38,906 nt of DNA from assembly GCA_012841535.1 (NCBI GenBank), contig DUUN01000591.1, forward strand, positions 1 through 38,906, written 5' to 3'. This DNA is from Gallicola sp. (GTDB lineage Bacteria > Bacillota > Clostridia > Tissierellales > Peptoniphilaceae). The translations under genes were made by a program, and so were the position numbers. Below the pieces are notes generated by a model. It did not search any database, was not told the DNA's origin, and saw only the letters and a list, made by a program, of their open reading frames with translations. Below, in pieces: positions 16,267 to 24,526 of this stretch (the first letter of the stretch is position 1; the number at the start of each line of letters is the position of its first letter).

Positions 16267-17166
16267 CTACTCCCCTAATTTCAACATTCTCTTTAAAGGT
16301 TTTTTTGCTTTTTCTATAACTTCCTCACTAACAAAAACTTCATTTCCACCTTTTTCCATAGTCTTTAACAAATCTTTTAATTCTAACAACTTCATGTCTT
16401 CACAAATCATACTATCTAAAAAATAAAATCTCTTATTAGGATAATTTTTTAACAGTTCATATTTAATTCCAATTTCTGTTACAATAATAAATTCATTTAA
16501 ATTACAAGTTCCGACCTTTTTAATAATTCCACTTGTGCTTCCAATATAATCTGCTATATCTAAAACTTCTTTTTTACATTCAGGGTGGGCTAATACTTTC
16601 GCATCTTTATATTTCATTTTTAAATTATTAACTGCCCTAGCTGAAACTCTATTATGTATTGGACAAAATCCATTGTTAGCTATTATGTTTTTTTCAGGGA
16701 CAAGTTTTTCAATATACTTGGCTAAATTTCCATCAGGAATAAAAAATATATTCTTTTCAGGTAACTTCCTAACTATTTTTACCGCATTTGCCGATGTAAC
16801 ACAAATATCACTATGGGATTTTATTTCTGCTGTTGAATTAATGTAACAGACAACTGCTAGGTCATTATATTTATTTCTCATTTCCTCTATTGTATTTATA
16901 TTTACCATATGGGCCATGGGACAATCGGCCTTTGGGTTTACTAAATATATATTTTTTTCCGGATTTAAGATTTTAACACTTTCCCCCATAAAATAAACTC
17001 CAGCAACAATAATATTCTTTTCTTCTAATTTAGTTGCTACTTGGGCTAAATAAAAGGAATCTCCTACATAGTCCGCTATTTTCTGAATACTTTCATCAAC
17101 ATAATAGTGGGCTAAAATAACAGTATTCTTTTCTTTTTTTAAAATATCTATTTTTTCTTTATTCAT
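16267..17166 (-). CDS. nadA: quinolinate synthase
   Basis: Condenses iminoaspartate with dihydroxyacetone phosphate to quinolinate using a [4Fe-4S] cluster. The three cluster ligands are visible: C82 in ADCPMAHMV, C168 in NGFCPIHNRV and C255 in SMICEDMK, spaced as in Thermotoga NadA. Other signatures are ILAHYYVDESIQKIADYVGDS and MGESVKIL. Length 299 aa is typical of the compact form. First gene of the nad operon, with AAAGGACC before the ATG and a well-formed promoter at 17195-17223. Confidence 0.96.
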   Translation of the reverse strand: MNKEKIDILKKEKNTVILAHYYVDESIQKIADYVGDSFYLAQVATKLEEKNIIVAGVYFMGESVKILNPEKNIYLVNPKADCPMAHMVNINTIEEMRNKYNDLAVVCYINSTAEIKSHSDICVTSANAVKIVRKLPEKNIFFIPDGNLAKYIEKLVPEKNIIANNGFCPIHNRVSARAVNNLKMKYKDAKVLAHPECKKEVLDIADYIGSTSGIIKKVGTCNLNEFIIVTEIGIKYELLKNYPNKRFYFLDSMICEDMKLLELKDLLKTMEKGGNEVFVSEEVIEKAKKPLKRMLKLGE

Positions 17167-17194
17167 TCTTAGGTCCTTTCTCTATAATGGTAAG

Positions 17195-17236
17195 AGTATA
17201 ACACGATAGCCTTCCATTGACAAGACAGTAGACAAT
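17195..17236 (-). promoter_or_regulatory. nadA promoter with GACA-rich repeats over the -35
   Basis: The minus strand has TTGTCA, a 17-bp spacer and TATACT (17195-17200), about 28 bp ahead of the nadA ATG. The -35 lies in a run of GACA repeats on the plus strand (TTGACAAGACAGTAGACAA, 17217-17235). Since niaR is in this operon, the repeats are a good candidate NiaR operator; I cannot confirm the exact family consensus from memory. Confidence 0.65.
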
Positions 17237-17256
17237 ACATATATAGGCGTAAAAAA

Positions 17257-17280
17257 AGCTTTGATAATATTATCAAAGCT
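17257..17280 (-). terminator. intrinsic terminator after mscL
   Basis: Perfect palindrome AGCTTTGATAAT/ATTATCAAAGCT, 6 bp past the mscL stop, followed on the minus strand by TTTTTTTACG. Confidence 0.88.
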
Positions 17281-17286
17281 AAAATC

Positions 17287-17709
17287 TTATTTATTTTCTA
17301 CAGGATTCATATAACCTTCAAATTCTGCAGTACAGTTAGGACATCTTGTAGCCTGTATTGGTATTTCAGAAAAACAATAAGGGCATTCTTTTGTAGTTGG
17401 TTCTACTTTTTCTTCCTTCTTTCCCATTTCTAAAACCTTATTCATAGCCTTTACTACAAGAAACATACAAAAGGCAATAATTATGAAACTAATTATTTGT
17501 TGAAGGACTGCACCGTAGGTAATATTTACTCCACCAACTTTTATTGCTAAATCTTCAAACTTTACAGCACCTGTTACTGCAGCAACAAAACGCATTAGGA
17601 TTTCAACTATTTCATCTACTATTTTTCCAAAGGCACCACCCATTACAACACCAATTGCCATATCAATTACATTTCCACGCATGGCAAATTCTTTAAATTC
17701 TTTTATCAT
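17287..17709 (-). CDS. mscL: large-conductance mechanosensitive channel with C-terminal zinc ribbon
   Basis: Pentameric channel that opens under membrane tension and releases solutes on osmotic downshock. The N-terminus MIKEFKEFAMRGNVIDMAIGVVMGGAFGKIV is a full match to the MscL amphipathic helix and first membrane helix; the second is at about 65-87. Beyond the usual end, a C4 zinc-ribbon-like tail (C109, C112, C123, C126: CPYC...CPNC) is appended, giving 140 aa. AGGAGG precedes the ATG. It lies 31 bp downstream of hydF, so readthrough from the hyd operon is possible, though the functional link is unclear. Confidence 0.95.
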   Translation of the reverse strand: MIKEFKEFAMRGNVIDMAIGVVMGGAFGKIVDEIVEILMRFVAAVTGAVKFEDLAIKVGGVNITYGAVLQQIISFIIIAFCMFLVVKAMNKVLEMGKKEEKVEPTTKECPYCFSEIPIQATRCPNCTAEFEGYMNPVENK

Positions 17710-17740
17710 ATACCTTCCTCCTAAATATAAATTATAAGCA

Positions 17741-18919
17741 CTATGCTAAAACTACTTTATTTAGTATACCCTTTATTTTAGCAATTGTAACTCCATAATT
17801 AGTTAAGGGAATATTTTGTTTTTTAGCCTGATTAAGCCTACTTTGTACATGTTTTTCATTAAACATACAGGCTCCACAATGTATAACTAAATCGTATTTT
17901 CTAAGGTCTTTTGGAAAATCGTCCCCTCTTACAAAATCAAACTCAATATTTTTCCCATATTTTTTTCTAATCATGTTAGGAATTCTAACAGTGCCAATGT
18001 CCTCTGTAATTGGAGGGTGGGTACATGCTTCGGCTATTAATATTTTACTATTATCTGTAAGCTTGTCTATTGTATTTGCAGACTTAACAAAATAATCTAT
18101 ATCGCCTTTAAGGGCAGCAAATAGTACAGAAAAAGAAGTTAGTAGGGACTTTTCCGGCTTTAGTTTATAAACCTCTTCAAAAACCTTAGAATCGGTAATA
18201 ATTAAATCCGGAGCCTTGTTTAAATATTTTAAGGACTCTTCCATTTCTTCTAAATCTACAACTATTGTTATAGCATTTTTGTCTATTAACTCCCTAATAG
18301 TTTGGACTTGTGGTAGTATTAATCTTCCCTTAGGTGCCTCTTTGTCCTGAGGCATTACAAGCATAACTAAAGAATTTTTATTTACCAAGGAACCTGTAAT
18401 GGTCTTTTCCTTTTTTACAGCTAATTTATTTTCTAATTCTTCTATGATTATATTTTTGTTTTTATTTTTACCAAATATTAAAATATTTTTTTCTAATATA
18501 TTTTCCATTTCCTTTATTTTATCTTTTGAATATGAAAATATATCATCTTTGTTTAGAATAGGTATAAAATCTATTTTATATTCTTTTAATAAGTTAACCC
18601 ATTTTATATCAAAATCAGTTAACTCATCTTCTATAATTAAAAGGGCTATATCTAATTTATTTAAGACCCTTTTAGTTTTTTCTACTCTTAACTGGCCAAT
18701 TTCTCCAATATCATCATAACCTGCAGTATCAACAAAAACTACAGGACCTACACCATGTAATTCCATATTCTTTTGAACATTGTCCGTTGTAGTACCTGCA
18801 AAATCACTTACTATTGATGTTTCCTGTCCTGTTAGTAGGTTAATAATTGTAGACTTACCAACATTTCTTCTTCCTATTAAGCCAATATATTTTCTATTGG
18901 ATCTTGCTGTAGTTTCCAT
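17741..18919 (-). CDS. hydF: [FeFe]-hydrogenase H-cluster maturation GTPase
   Basis: Scaffold GTPase on which the 2Fe subcluster of the H-cluster is assembled before transfer to the hydrogenase. The N-terminal GTPase domain has Walker A GRRNVGKST (about 16-24 from my start) and VVFVDTAGYDD. The C-terminal domain holds the cluster cysteines in AEACTHPPITEDIGTVRIP and VIHCGACMFN. I choose the ATG at 18919 (METTARSNRKYIGLIGRR): it begins 1 nt after the hydG stop and matches the family N-terminus. A GTG frame 24 bp upstream would overlap hydG. Length is then 392 aa. hydE is not in this window. Confidence 0.94.
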   Translation of the reverse strand: METTARSNRKYIGLIGRRNVGKSTIINLLTGQETSIVSDFAGTTTDNVQKNMELHGVGPVVFVDTAGYDDIGEIGQLRVEKTKRVLNKLDIALLIIEDELTDFDIKWVNLLKEYKIDFIPILNKDDIFSYSKDKIKEMENILEKNILIFGKNKNKNIIIEELENKLAVKKEKTITGSLVNKNSLVMLVMPQDKEAPKGRLILPQVQTIRELIDKNAITIVVDLEEMEESLKYLNKAPDLIITDSKVFEEVYKLKPEKSLLTSFSVLFAALKGDIDYFVKSANTIDKLTDNSKILIAEACTHPPITEDIGTVRIPNMIRKKYGKNIEFDFVRGDDFPKDLRKYDLVIHCGACMFNEKHVQSRLNQAKKQNIPLTNYGVTIAKIKGILNKVVLA

Positions 18920-18920
18920 A

Positions 18921-20345
18921 CTAGAACCTAAAATCTCTTTCACCTTGTTCTATACTTCTTAAATATTCACTAGCTATTTTCCTAGTTTTTTCATTTTTAA
19001 TATTAGGAATTTCTTTCTCAATTATCTTAAGTCCTGCTTTTTTTGTATCTTCCGAAGCATAGTCCTCTAAATATTCCTTTAATGTAATAAGAGCATTAGG
19101 CTGACAAATATTAGCTATTTCCCCAGATTTTACTAATTTCATAAACCTATCTCCAGTTCTTCCGGCCCTATAACAAGCAGTACAGAAAGAAGGAATGTGC
19201 CCCATTTCAAGTAACCAGTTAACAACTTCATCTAAGGTTCTTGTATCGCTTGTTTCAAATTGTGCAGAATTCTCCTCTATTTTTTCCTCTTCAGCATAAC
19301 CTCCTACTGAAGTTCTTGAACCTCCACTTATTTGAGATACTCCTAATTCTAAAACCTTTGAACGAGTTTCTTCATTTTCCCTTGTAGAAATAATTATTCC
19401 TGTATAGGGAACAGCAATTCTAACTAAGGCTACAATTTTCATAAATATTTCATCGCTAATGGAATTTGTAAATTCATCGGGATTTACATCATCAGCCGGC
19501 CTAATTCTTGGTACTGAAATAGTATGAGGACCAACGCCGAATTTAGCCTCTAAATGTTCTCCATGCATTAAAAGGCCAATAAAATCATATTCATAATTAT
19601 TTAAACCAAATAAAACACCACAACCAACATCATCTATGCCGGCTTCCATAGCTCTATCCATGGCTTCTGTATGGTAGGCATAATTATGTTTTGGACCTGT
19701 TGGATGAAGCTCTTCATAATTGTCCTTATGGTAGGTTTCTTGGAATAGTATGTAGGTTCCAATACCTGCATACTTTAATTTTTTATAGTTTTCAACAGTT
19801 GTTGCTGCAATATTTACATTAACCCTTCTAGTATCTCCATTTTTATGATGAACACTGTAAATAGTCTTAATTGACTCTATAACATATTCTATAGGACAGT
19901 TTACCGGATCTTCTCCTGTTTCTAATGCAAGTCTTTTGTGGCCCATGTCCTGTAGAGCAATAACCTCTTCCTTTATTTCCTCTTGGGTTAATTTCTTTCT
20001 TCTTATAGTTTTGTTTTTATAATGGTATGGACAATAGGTACATCCATTAACACAGTAATTTGAAAGGTATAAAGGAGCAAAAAGAACTATTCTATTACCG
20101 TAGAATCTTTGTTTTATTTCCTTGGCAAGTTTAAAAATTTCTTCATTTAAATCCTCTAATTCACAAGATAATAGAACAAAGGCTTCCTTATGGCTAAGAC
20201 CTTTTGCTTCTTTTGCTTTTTCAAGTATTTCTTCAATTAACTGTCTATTTTTACTATTTCCCCTACCATATTCAATAGTTTTTAAAATTTCTTCATTGTT
20301 AATAAATTCTTCTGCTTTTGAAGAACTTGGTATGTAATTACTCAT
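18921..20345 (-). CDS. hydG: [FeFe]-hydrogenase maturase, radical SAM tyrosine lyase
   Basis: Cleaves tyrosine to p-cresol and dehydroglycine, producing the CO and CN ligands of the H-cluster. The radical SAM motif is C98-x3-C102-x2-C105 (YCVNGCTYC). The C-terminal auxiliary-cluster motif is C388-x2-C391-x22-C414 (SFCTACYRAGRTGDRF...ICQPN). Both are intact, so the enzyme should be functional. Length 474 aa is standard. The gene sits between a TM1266-type regulator and hydF, with AAGGGG ahead of the ATG. Confidence 0.97.
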   Translation of the reverse strand: MSNYIPSSSKAEEFINNEEILKTIEYGRGNSKNRQLIEEILEKAKEAKGLSHKEAFVLLSCELEDLNEEIFKLAKEIKQRFYGNRIVLFAPLYLSNYCVNGCTYCPYHYKNKTIRRKKLTQEEIKEEVIALQDMGHKRLALETGEDPVNCPIEYVIESIKTIYSVHHKNGDTRRVNVNIAATTVENYKKLKYAGIGTYILFQETYHKDNYEELHPTGPKHNYAYHTEAMDRAMEAGIDDVGCGVLFGLNNYEYDFIGLLMHGEHLEAKFGVGPHTISVPRIRPADDVNPDEFTNSISDEIFMKIVALVRIAVPYTGIIISTRENEETRSKVLELGVSQISGGSRTSVGGYAEEEKIEENSAQFETSDTRTLDEVVNWLLEMGHIPSFCTACYRAGRTGDRFMKLVKSGEIANICQPNALITLKEYLEDYASEDTKKAGLKIIEKEIPNIKNEKTRKIASEYLRSIEQGERDFRF

Positions 20346-20367
20346 AATTTCCCCTTGTTTTTCTTAT

Positions 20368-20613
20368 TTAAATTTTTGAATATACAGCCTTACAGCTAAC
20401 ATCCTTTATCATTCCTAATTTTCCAGTTAAGGCACTTATTTCACTTTGTGGTGCATCTACAATAACCGATATTACATTAATACTTTCCCTAATGTTTGGA
20501 ATCCCCATTCTTCCAATAATATATTCTGAGTATTTATGTAATGTTTCATTTACTTCTGCACTGGCTTCTTTGTTTTCAATAATTATGCCAATTATTGCAA
20601 CTCTATTATCCAT
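20368..20613 (-). CDS. TM1266-type iron-only hydrogenase system putative regulator
   Basis: An 81-aa ferredoxin-like (ACT/NikR-C-like) protein. VAIIGIIIENKEASAEVNETLHKYSEYIIGRMGIP and the alternating strand pattern, ending VSCKAVYSKI, are typical of the small proteins encoded beside hydE/F/G. It lacks a DNA-binding N-terminal ribbon-helix-helix, so direct repression is doubtful and ligand sensing more likely. First gene of the hyd operon, with AGGAGG 6 nt ahead of the ATG. The preceding leader has an attenuator-like fold. Confidence 0.82.
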   Translation of the reverse strand: MDNRVAIIGIIIENKEASAEVNETLHKYSEYIIGRMGIPNIRESINVISVIVDAPQSEISALTGKLGMIKDVSCKAVYSKI

Positions 20614-20645
20614 ATCTACCTCCTAATATAGTTTAAAAATAAAAA

Positions 20646-20733
20646 TGGACACAGAATACCTGTGTCCAAAAATTTAACATTCACAGGTTTAGCTTCAGAA
20701 CATATCTTTGACCTTACCTCTCTTGATATTATA
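20646..20733 (-). promoter_or_regulatory. promoter and attenuator-like leader of the TM1266-hydG-hydF operon
   Basis: A TATAAT (20728-20733) starts a roughly 100-nt leader. Near its end is a strong terminator hairpin, CTGTGTCC type arms at 20646-20654 and 20660-20668, followed on the minus strand by TTTTTATTTTT, before the first gene. An upstream ACCUGUG (20682-20688) is exactly complementary to CACAGGU (20658-20664), which includes part of the terminator stem, so an antiterminator can form instead. AGGU in the 5' end (20715-20718) can in turn pair with ACCU. This three-way choice is riboswitch- or protein-attenuator-like. No known aptamer class was recognised. Confidence 0.6.
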
Positions 20734-20800
20734 ACTCTAATATACAATTATTTCTACAATAAAAAATATTTTTTATAGGTTTACTATTATCTAAACTAAA

Positions 20801-20822
20801 AAGGAGACATCTCTGTCTCCTT
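20801..20822 (-). terminator. intrinsic terminator after the catalase gene
   Basis: AAGGAGACA/TGTCTCCTT stem with a 4-nt loop, 5 bp past the catalase stop; the minus strand continues TTTAGTTT. Confidence 0.8.
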
Positions 20823-20827
20823 ATAAT

Positions 20828-22378
20828 TTAATATGAAGTATCTGTTCTTTTTCTCTTCTTATATTCCTCTACATCAAATTTAGAAAAATCTACATCTATT
20901 CCCAATTCCTCTGCTAACATACGTCCATATTTTTCATCGGCATAAAAACAATGTTCAATATGGCGTAATTTTATTTTTTCCTCTGCATCTCCCATAGCTC
21001 TTCTTGTATTTTCAACAAGAACCTTTTGCTGTTCCGGAGACATTAATCTAAATAGCTTACCTGGTTGAGTGAAATAATCGTCATCGTCATCTCTAAAATT
21101 CCATCTTCCAATATCTCCATTGGCTTTTTGCATAGGCTCTTCATGTTCAGTATATTCTACGTAGTTACCATAACTATTTGGTGCATAATGAACTTCTGAA
21201 CCACCATTTCCATCGACTCTCATTTGTCCATCTTTATGATAAGGATGGTTGTTTTCTGCATGTTTTGGTGAGTTTACAGGTATTTGATGATGATTAACAC
21301 CTAGACGATATCGGTGAGCATCTCCATAAACAAACAATCTACCTTGAAGCATTTTATCTGGTGAAAATGAAATTCCTGGAACTACATTTGCCGGAGTAAA
21401 TGCTGCTTGCTCCACATCGGCAAAATAATTTTCCGGATTTCTATTTAATTCAAATTCTCCAACTTCTATTAATGGATATTCTCCATGGTACCAAACCTTT
21501 GTTAAGTCAAATGGATTATAGGGCATATTGTCAGCTTGTTCCTGAGTCATAACCTGAATATACATTTTCCATTTAGGGAAATTCCCCTTTTCTATTGCTT
21601 CGTATAAATCTCTACCATGACTTTCCCTATCCATACCAATTATTTCTGCCGCTTCTTCATCTGTTATATTTTCAATTCCCTGTTGGGTTTTCATGTGAAT
21701 TTTTACATATACTCTTTCATTTTTCTCATTTATCATTGAATAGGCATGAGAACTAAAACCATGCATATGTCTATAGGATTTTGGTATTCCCCTATCACTC
21801 ATTGTAATAGTAACTTGATGTAGAGCTTCCGGTAATGAAGTCCAAAAGTCCCAGTTATTATTAGCTGACCTTAAATTTGTTCTAGGATCTCTCTTTACAG
21901 CCCTGTTTAATCCAATAAAATGATGTGGATCTCTCATAAAGAATACAGGAGTATTATTTCCTACTAAATCCCAGTTTCCGTCTTCTGTATAGAATTTTAT
22001 TGCATATCCTCTAATATCCCTTTCTGCATCAGCAGCTCCTCTTTCTCCTGCTACTGTAGAAAATCTAATAAATATTTCTGTTTCCTTTCCTACTTCTGAA
22101 AATATCTTTGCCTTAGTATATTTTGTAATATCATTTGTAACTTTAAATGTTCCAAAAGCTCCTGAACCTTTAGCGTGCATTCTTCTTTCTGGTATAACTT
22201 CCCTATCGAAATGTGCCATCTTCTCCATGTACCAAACATCTTCCATAGCCATTGGTCCTCTTGGTCCAACAGTCATAGCTGTTTGGTTATTTGCTACTGG
22301 TATGCCAGCTCCATTAGTAACCTTAGGATTTTTTCCTATTACGTCATTTTTACTTGTAATTTTCTTATCTTTATTCAT
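20828..22378 (-). CDS. katA: monofunctional heme catalase
   Basis: Breaks hydrogen peroxide into water and oxygen in the cytoplasm. The distal His is H68 ([14 protein letters not shown]), the distal Asn N141 ([17 protein letters not shown]) and the proximal heme-ligand Tyr Y351 ([15 protein letters not shown]). At 516 aa it is a small-subunit (clade 3-type) enzyme without the large-subunit C-terminal domain. It is transcribed alone with its own terminator, and an inverted repeat lies in the upstream region. Heme catalase is notable beside oxygen-sensitive hydrogenase maturation genes; no heme synthesis gene is seen in the window, so heme supply is an open point. Confidence 0.97.
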   Translation of the reverse strand: MNKDKKITSKNDVIGKNPKVTNGAGIPVANNQTAMTVGPRGPMAMEDVWYMEKMAHFDREVIPERRMHAKGSGAFGTFKVTNDITKYTKAKIFSEVGKETEIFIRFSTVAGERGAADAERDIRGYAIKFYTEDGNWDLVGNNTPVFFMRDPHHFIGLNRAVKRDPRTNLRSANNNWDFWTSLPEALHQVTITMSDRGIPKSYRHMHGFSSHAYSMINEKNERVYVKIHMKTQQGIENITDEEAAEIIGMDRESHGRDLYEAIEKGNFPKWKMYIQVMTQEQADNMPYNPFDLTKVWYHGEYPLIEVGEFELNRNPENYFADVEQAAFTPANVVPGISFSPDKMLQGRLFVYGDAHRYRLGVNHHQIPVNSPKHAENNHPYHKDGQMRVDGNGGSEVHYAPNSYGNYVEYTEHEEPMQKANGDIGRWNFRDDDDDYFTQPGKLFRLMSPEQQKVLVENTRRAMGDAEEKIKLRHIEHCFYADEKYGRMLAEELGIDVDFSKFDVEEYKKRKRTDTSY

Positions 22379-22407
22379 TTTTCCTCCTATTTTGTTGGTT
22401 ACAGGTT

Positions 22408-22425
22408 AATTACAAATATGTAATT
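22408..22425. promoter_or_regulatory. inverted repeat in the catalase upstream region
   Basis: AATTAC-AAATAT-GTAATT, a 6-6-6 perfect dyad about 30 bp ahead of the catalase ATG. Its position and AT-rich dyad are consistent with a peroxide or redox repressor site, but it does not match the PerR box well enough to name. Confidence 0.35.
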
Positions 22426-22480
22426 ATTACAATTTATTTAATATATACCCATTAATATAGAAAAAACAAACACTTTTTAA

Positions 22481-22795
22481 TTAAATTCCAAGTAATATTA
22501 TTAAAATATACATTGTTCCAACGCCAGCAATTATTGTTTGAGCTAAACTTTCCCTAAAATAGGAAACTAGAAAACAAACTATAATAGAAATAATTGCAGG
22601 GACCATAATCACCTTATCCATGGTTAATAATCCCCTTGTAATTAATATAGCAAGACTTGTATATGGAATAATATCTAAGAAATCCTTAATTTCTTTTTTT
22701 ATTTTTTTATCCTTTAAAAATGTCATCGTAATTATTTTAGGACCGCTAGTTAAAATAGCACAGAGAACTATTAGTAAAAAATATTCACTTTTCAT
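22481..22795 (-). CDS. azlD: AzlD-family branched-chain amino acid export subunit
   Basis: A 104-aa protein with four hydrophobic helices. LLIVLCAILTSGPKIITMTFL, then FLDIIPYTSLAILITRGLL (cf. the family's LRYVPPAVLAAL) and the late VSYFRESLAQTIIAGVGTMYIL fit AzlD. It works with AzlC to export branched-chain amino acids or analogues such as azaleucine. The start codon overlaps the azlC stop by 1 bp, so the two are cotranslated. Confidence 0.88.
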   Translation of the reverse strand: MKSEYFLLIVLCAILTSGPKIITMTFLKDKKIKKEIKDFLDIIPYTSLAILITRGLLTMDKVIMVPAIISIIVCFLVSYFRESLAQTIIAGVGTMYILIILLGI

Positions 22796-23502
22796 TATAT
22801 TGTCCCCCTTCTAATTAAAATATAACCTATTAAGGTAGATAAAAGAATTCCAACAACTATATCCCATCCTGTTGGAAGTATATTTAAATAAAATATTGCT
22901 ATATATATAAGTGCAGCTATTAAAGAAACTACTATCCCCTTTAAATTCTTCTTAAGGGAAGGAATTAATAGGGCAATAAACATTGCAGTAAGTCCTATTT
23001 CTAAACTCATTTTCAACTTTTCAGGAAGTATGTCCCCTACTAAATAACCTATAACAGTAAAGCCTACCCAAAATAAATATGGTATTAATTCTACAAAAAT
23101 TGCATAGGCTGTACTAATTGTTTCCCTTGTAAAAGAAAGGACGGAAAAGGATTCATCTGTTAGTAAGAAACCCACTAGGGGAATTGACTTCTTATTTACT
23201 TTTTCCATTTTTACTCCAAGGGATGTTGCCATTACAAGTAATCTTAAATTAAGCAGAAAAACCGATATTGCAATTCCCAAGGTTGGTACACCGGCGACAA
23301 TTAACTCAATAGCCATAAACTGGGATGCTCCAGCAAAGACCATTGCTGAAAACAAAAAGGTATCAAGTAAGGTCAAACCGGAATTTCTAGCTAATAAACC
23401 AAAGGCTATTGCTATGGATATGTATCCTATTCCTACTGGTAAGGATATTGCAATTCCTTTTTTTATATCTTCTATTGTATTTTTTTCTCCTACTCTATTC
23501 AT
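22795..23502 (-). CDS. azlC: AzlC-family branched-chain amino acid exporter
   Basis: A 235-aa integral membrane protein. KKGIAISLPVGIGYISIAIAFGLLARNSGLTLLDTFLFSAMVFAGASQFMAIELI is the AzlC signature, and LLNLRLLVMATSL and LTDESFSVLS follow as in the family. Large component of the AzlCD exporter; azlD follows. No Lrp-like regulator gene is adjacent. Confidence 0.94.
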   Translation of the reverse strand: MNRVGEKNTIEDIKKGIAISLPVGIGYISIAIAFGLLARNSGLTLLDTFLFSAMVFAGASQFMAIELIVAGVPTLGIAISVFLLNLRLLVMATSLGVKMEKVNKKSIPLVGFLLTDESFSVLSFTRETISTAYAIFVELIPYLFWVGFTVIGYLVGDILPEKLKMSLEIGLTAMFIALLIPSLKKNLKGIVVSLIAALIYIAIFYLNILPTGWDIVVGILLSTLIGYILIRRGTI

Positions 23503-23538
23503 AAAATTTACACTTTCCTATTATTTATTATTCTAAAA

Positions 23539-23560
23539 AAAGCATGGTTTCCCATGCTTT
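23539..23560 (-). terminator. intrinsic terminator of the dnaX-ybaB-recR operon
   Basis: AAAGCATGG/CCATGCTTT stem with a 4-nt loop, immediately past the recR stop. The minus strand continues TTTTAGAA. Confidence 0.85.
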
Positions 23561-23561
23561 C

Positions 23562-24161
23562 TTAAATTTCTCTTCTATCTTCTAATGCTTTATAAATCGA
23601 CATTTCATCAAAATATTCTAAACTTACACCTATAGGAACTCCATTGGCAATTTTTGTTACCTTTACTCCTAAAGGCTTTATAATTTCAGATAAAAAGTTA
23701 ATTGTAAGATCTCCATCTACAGTTGGGGATAAGGATAAAATTACTTCATCAATACCACCATCTTTAACTCTTTTAATAAGGGATTCTATATTTAAATCCT
23801 CTGGACTAATATTTTCTCTTGGAGAGATTAGTCCATTTAGTACATGGTATTGTCCCTTATATTCCCTTGCTTTTTCAAGAGAAATAATACTTGAACTATC
23901 TTCAACAACTACTATAACGGATTTGTCCCTACTTTCATCTGAGCATATATGACATATTTCCTTATCTGTTAGATTACCACAAATTTTACAGTGATGAATT
24001 TCTTTTTTCACATTAATTAAAGCATCTACCAATCTATTTACTTTTTCATCATCCATTTCAATAATTTTAAAAGCTAGTCTTTTAGCTGATTTTCTTCCAA
24101 TTGTAGGTAAGCTTGCTAATTCAACTATTAGATTTTCTATTGGTTTTGGGTATAAAGCCAT
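23562..24161 (-). CDS. recR: recombination mediator protein RecR
   Basis: Loads RecA at gapped DNA together with RecO. The 199-aa protein has the helix-hairpin-helix segment LPTIGRKSAKRLAFKI, a C4 zinc finger (CKICGNLTDKEICHICSD), and a Toprim domain from VIVVVEDSSSIISLEKAREYKGQYHVLNG to DLTINFLSEII. The family C-terminal IANGVPIGVSLEYFDEMSIYKALEDRR is present. It follows ybaB by 11 bp in the widely conserved dnaX-ybaB-recR order. Confidence 0.97.
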   Translation of the reverse strand: MALYPKPIENLIVELASLPTIGRKSAKRLAFKIIEMDDEKVNRLVDALINVKKEIHHCKICGNLTDKEICHICSDESRDKSVIVVVEDSSSIISLEKAREYKGQYHVLNGLISPRENISPEDLNIESLIKRVKDGGIDEVILSLSPTVDGDLTINFLSEIIKPLGVKVTKIANGVPIGVSLEYFDEMSIYKALEDRREI

Positions 24162-24172
24162 TTAATCACCTA

Positions 24173-24514
24173 CTAAAATAATCCTGGAATATTCATGCCT
24201 CCAGTAAATTTACCCATTTCTTTTTCACTTGTTTCTGTAACCTTATTTAAAGCGTCATTAACAGCTACAATTATTAAATCCTGTAACATTTCAACATCAT
24301 CAGGATCAACAACCTCTTCTTCTATTTTTACTGCAACTAACTCTTTTTTACCGTTTACTGTAACTTCTATACTTCCACCACCTGCAGTTGCTGTGAATTC
24401 AGTTTCTTCTAGTTTTTGTTGTGCTTCCTCCATTTGCTTTTGCATTTTTTGCATTTGCTTCATCATATTATTCATATTTGGCATTCCGCCTCTTGGATAT
24501 CCACCTCTTGCCAT
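24173..24514 (-). CDS. ybaB: YbaB/EbfC family nucleoid-associated protein
   Basis: A 113-aa DNA-binding dimer. [24 protein letters not shown] forms the long helix, followed by [25 protein letters not shown] and [20 protein letters not shown], all diagnostic. It has a Gly/Arg/Met-rich N-terminal extension ([12 protein letters not shown]). It lies between dnaX (12 bp upstream) and recR. Confidence 0.96.
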   Translation of the reverse strand: MARGGYPRGGMPNMNNMMKQMQKMQKQMEEAQQKLEETEFTATAGGGSIEVTVNGKKELVAVKIEEEVVDPDDVEMLQDLIIVAVNDALNKVTETSEKEMGKFTGGMNIPGLF

Positions 24515-24526
24515 AAAAAATACCTC

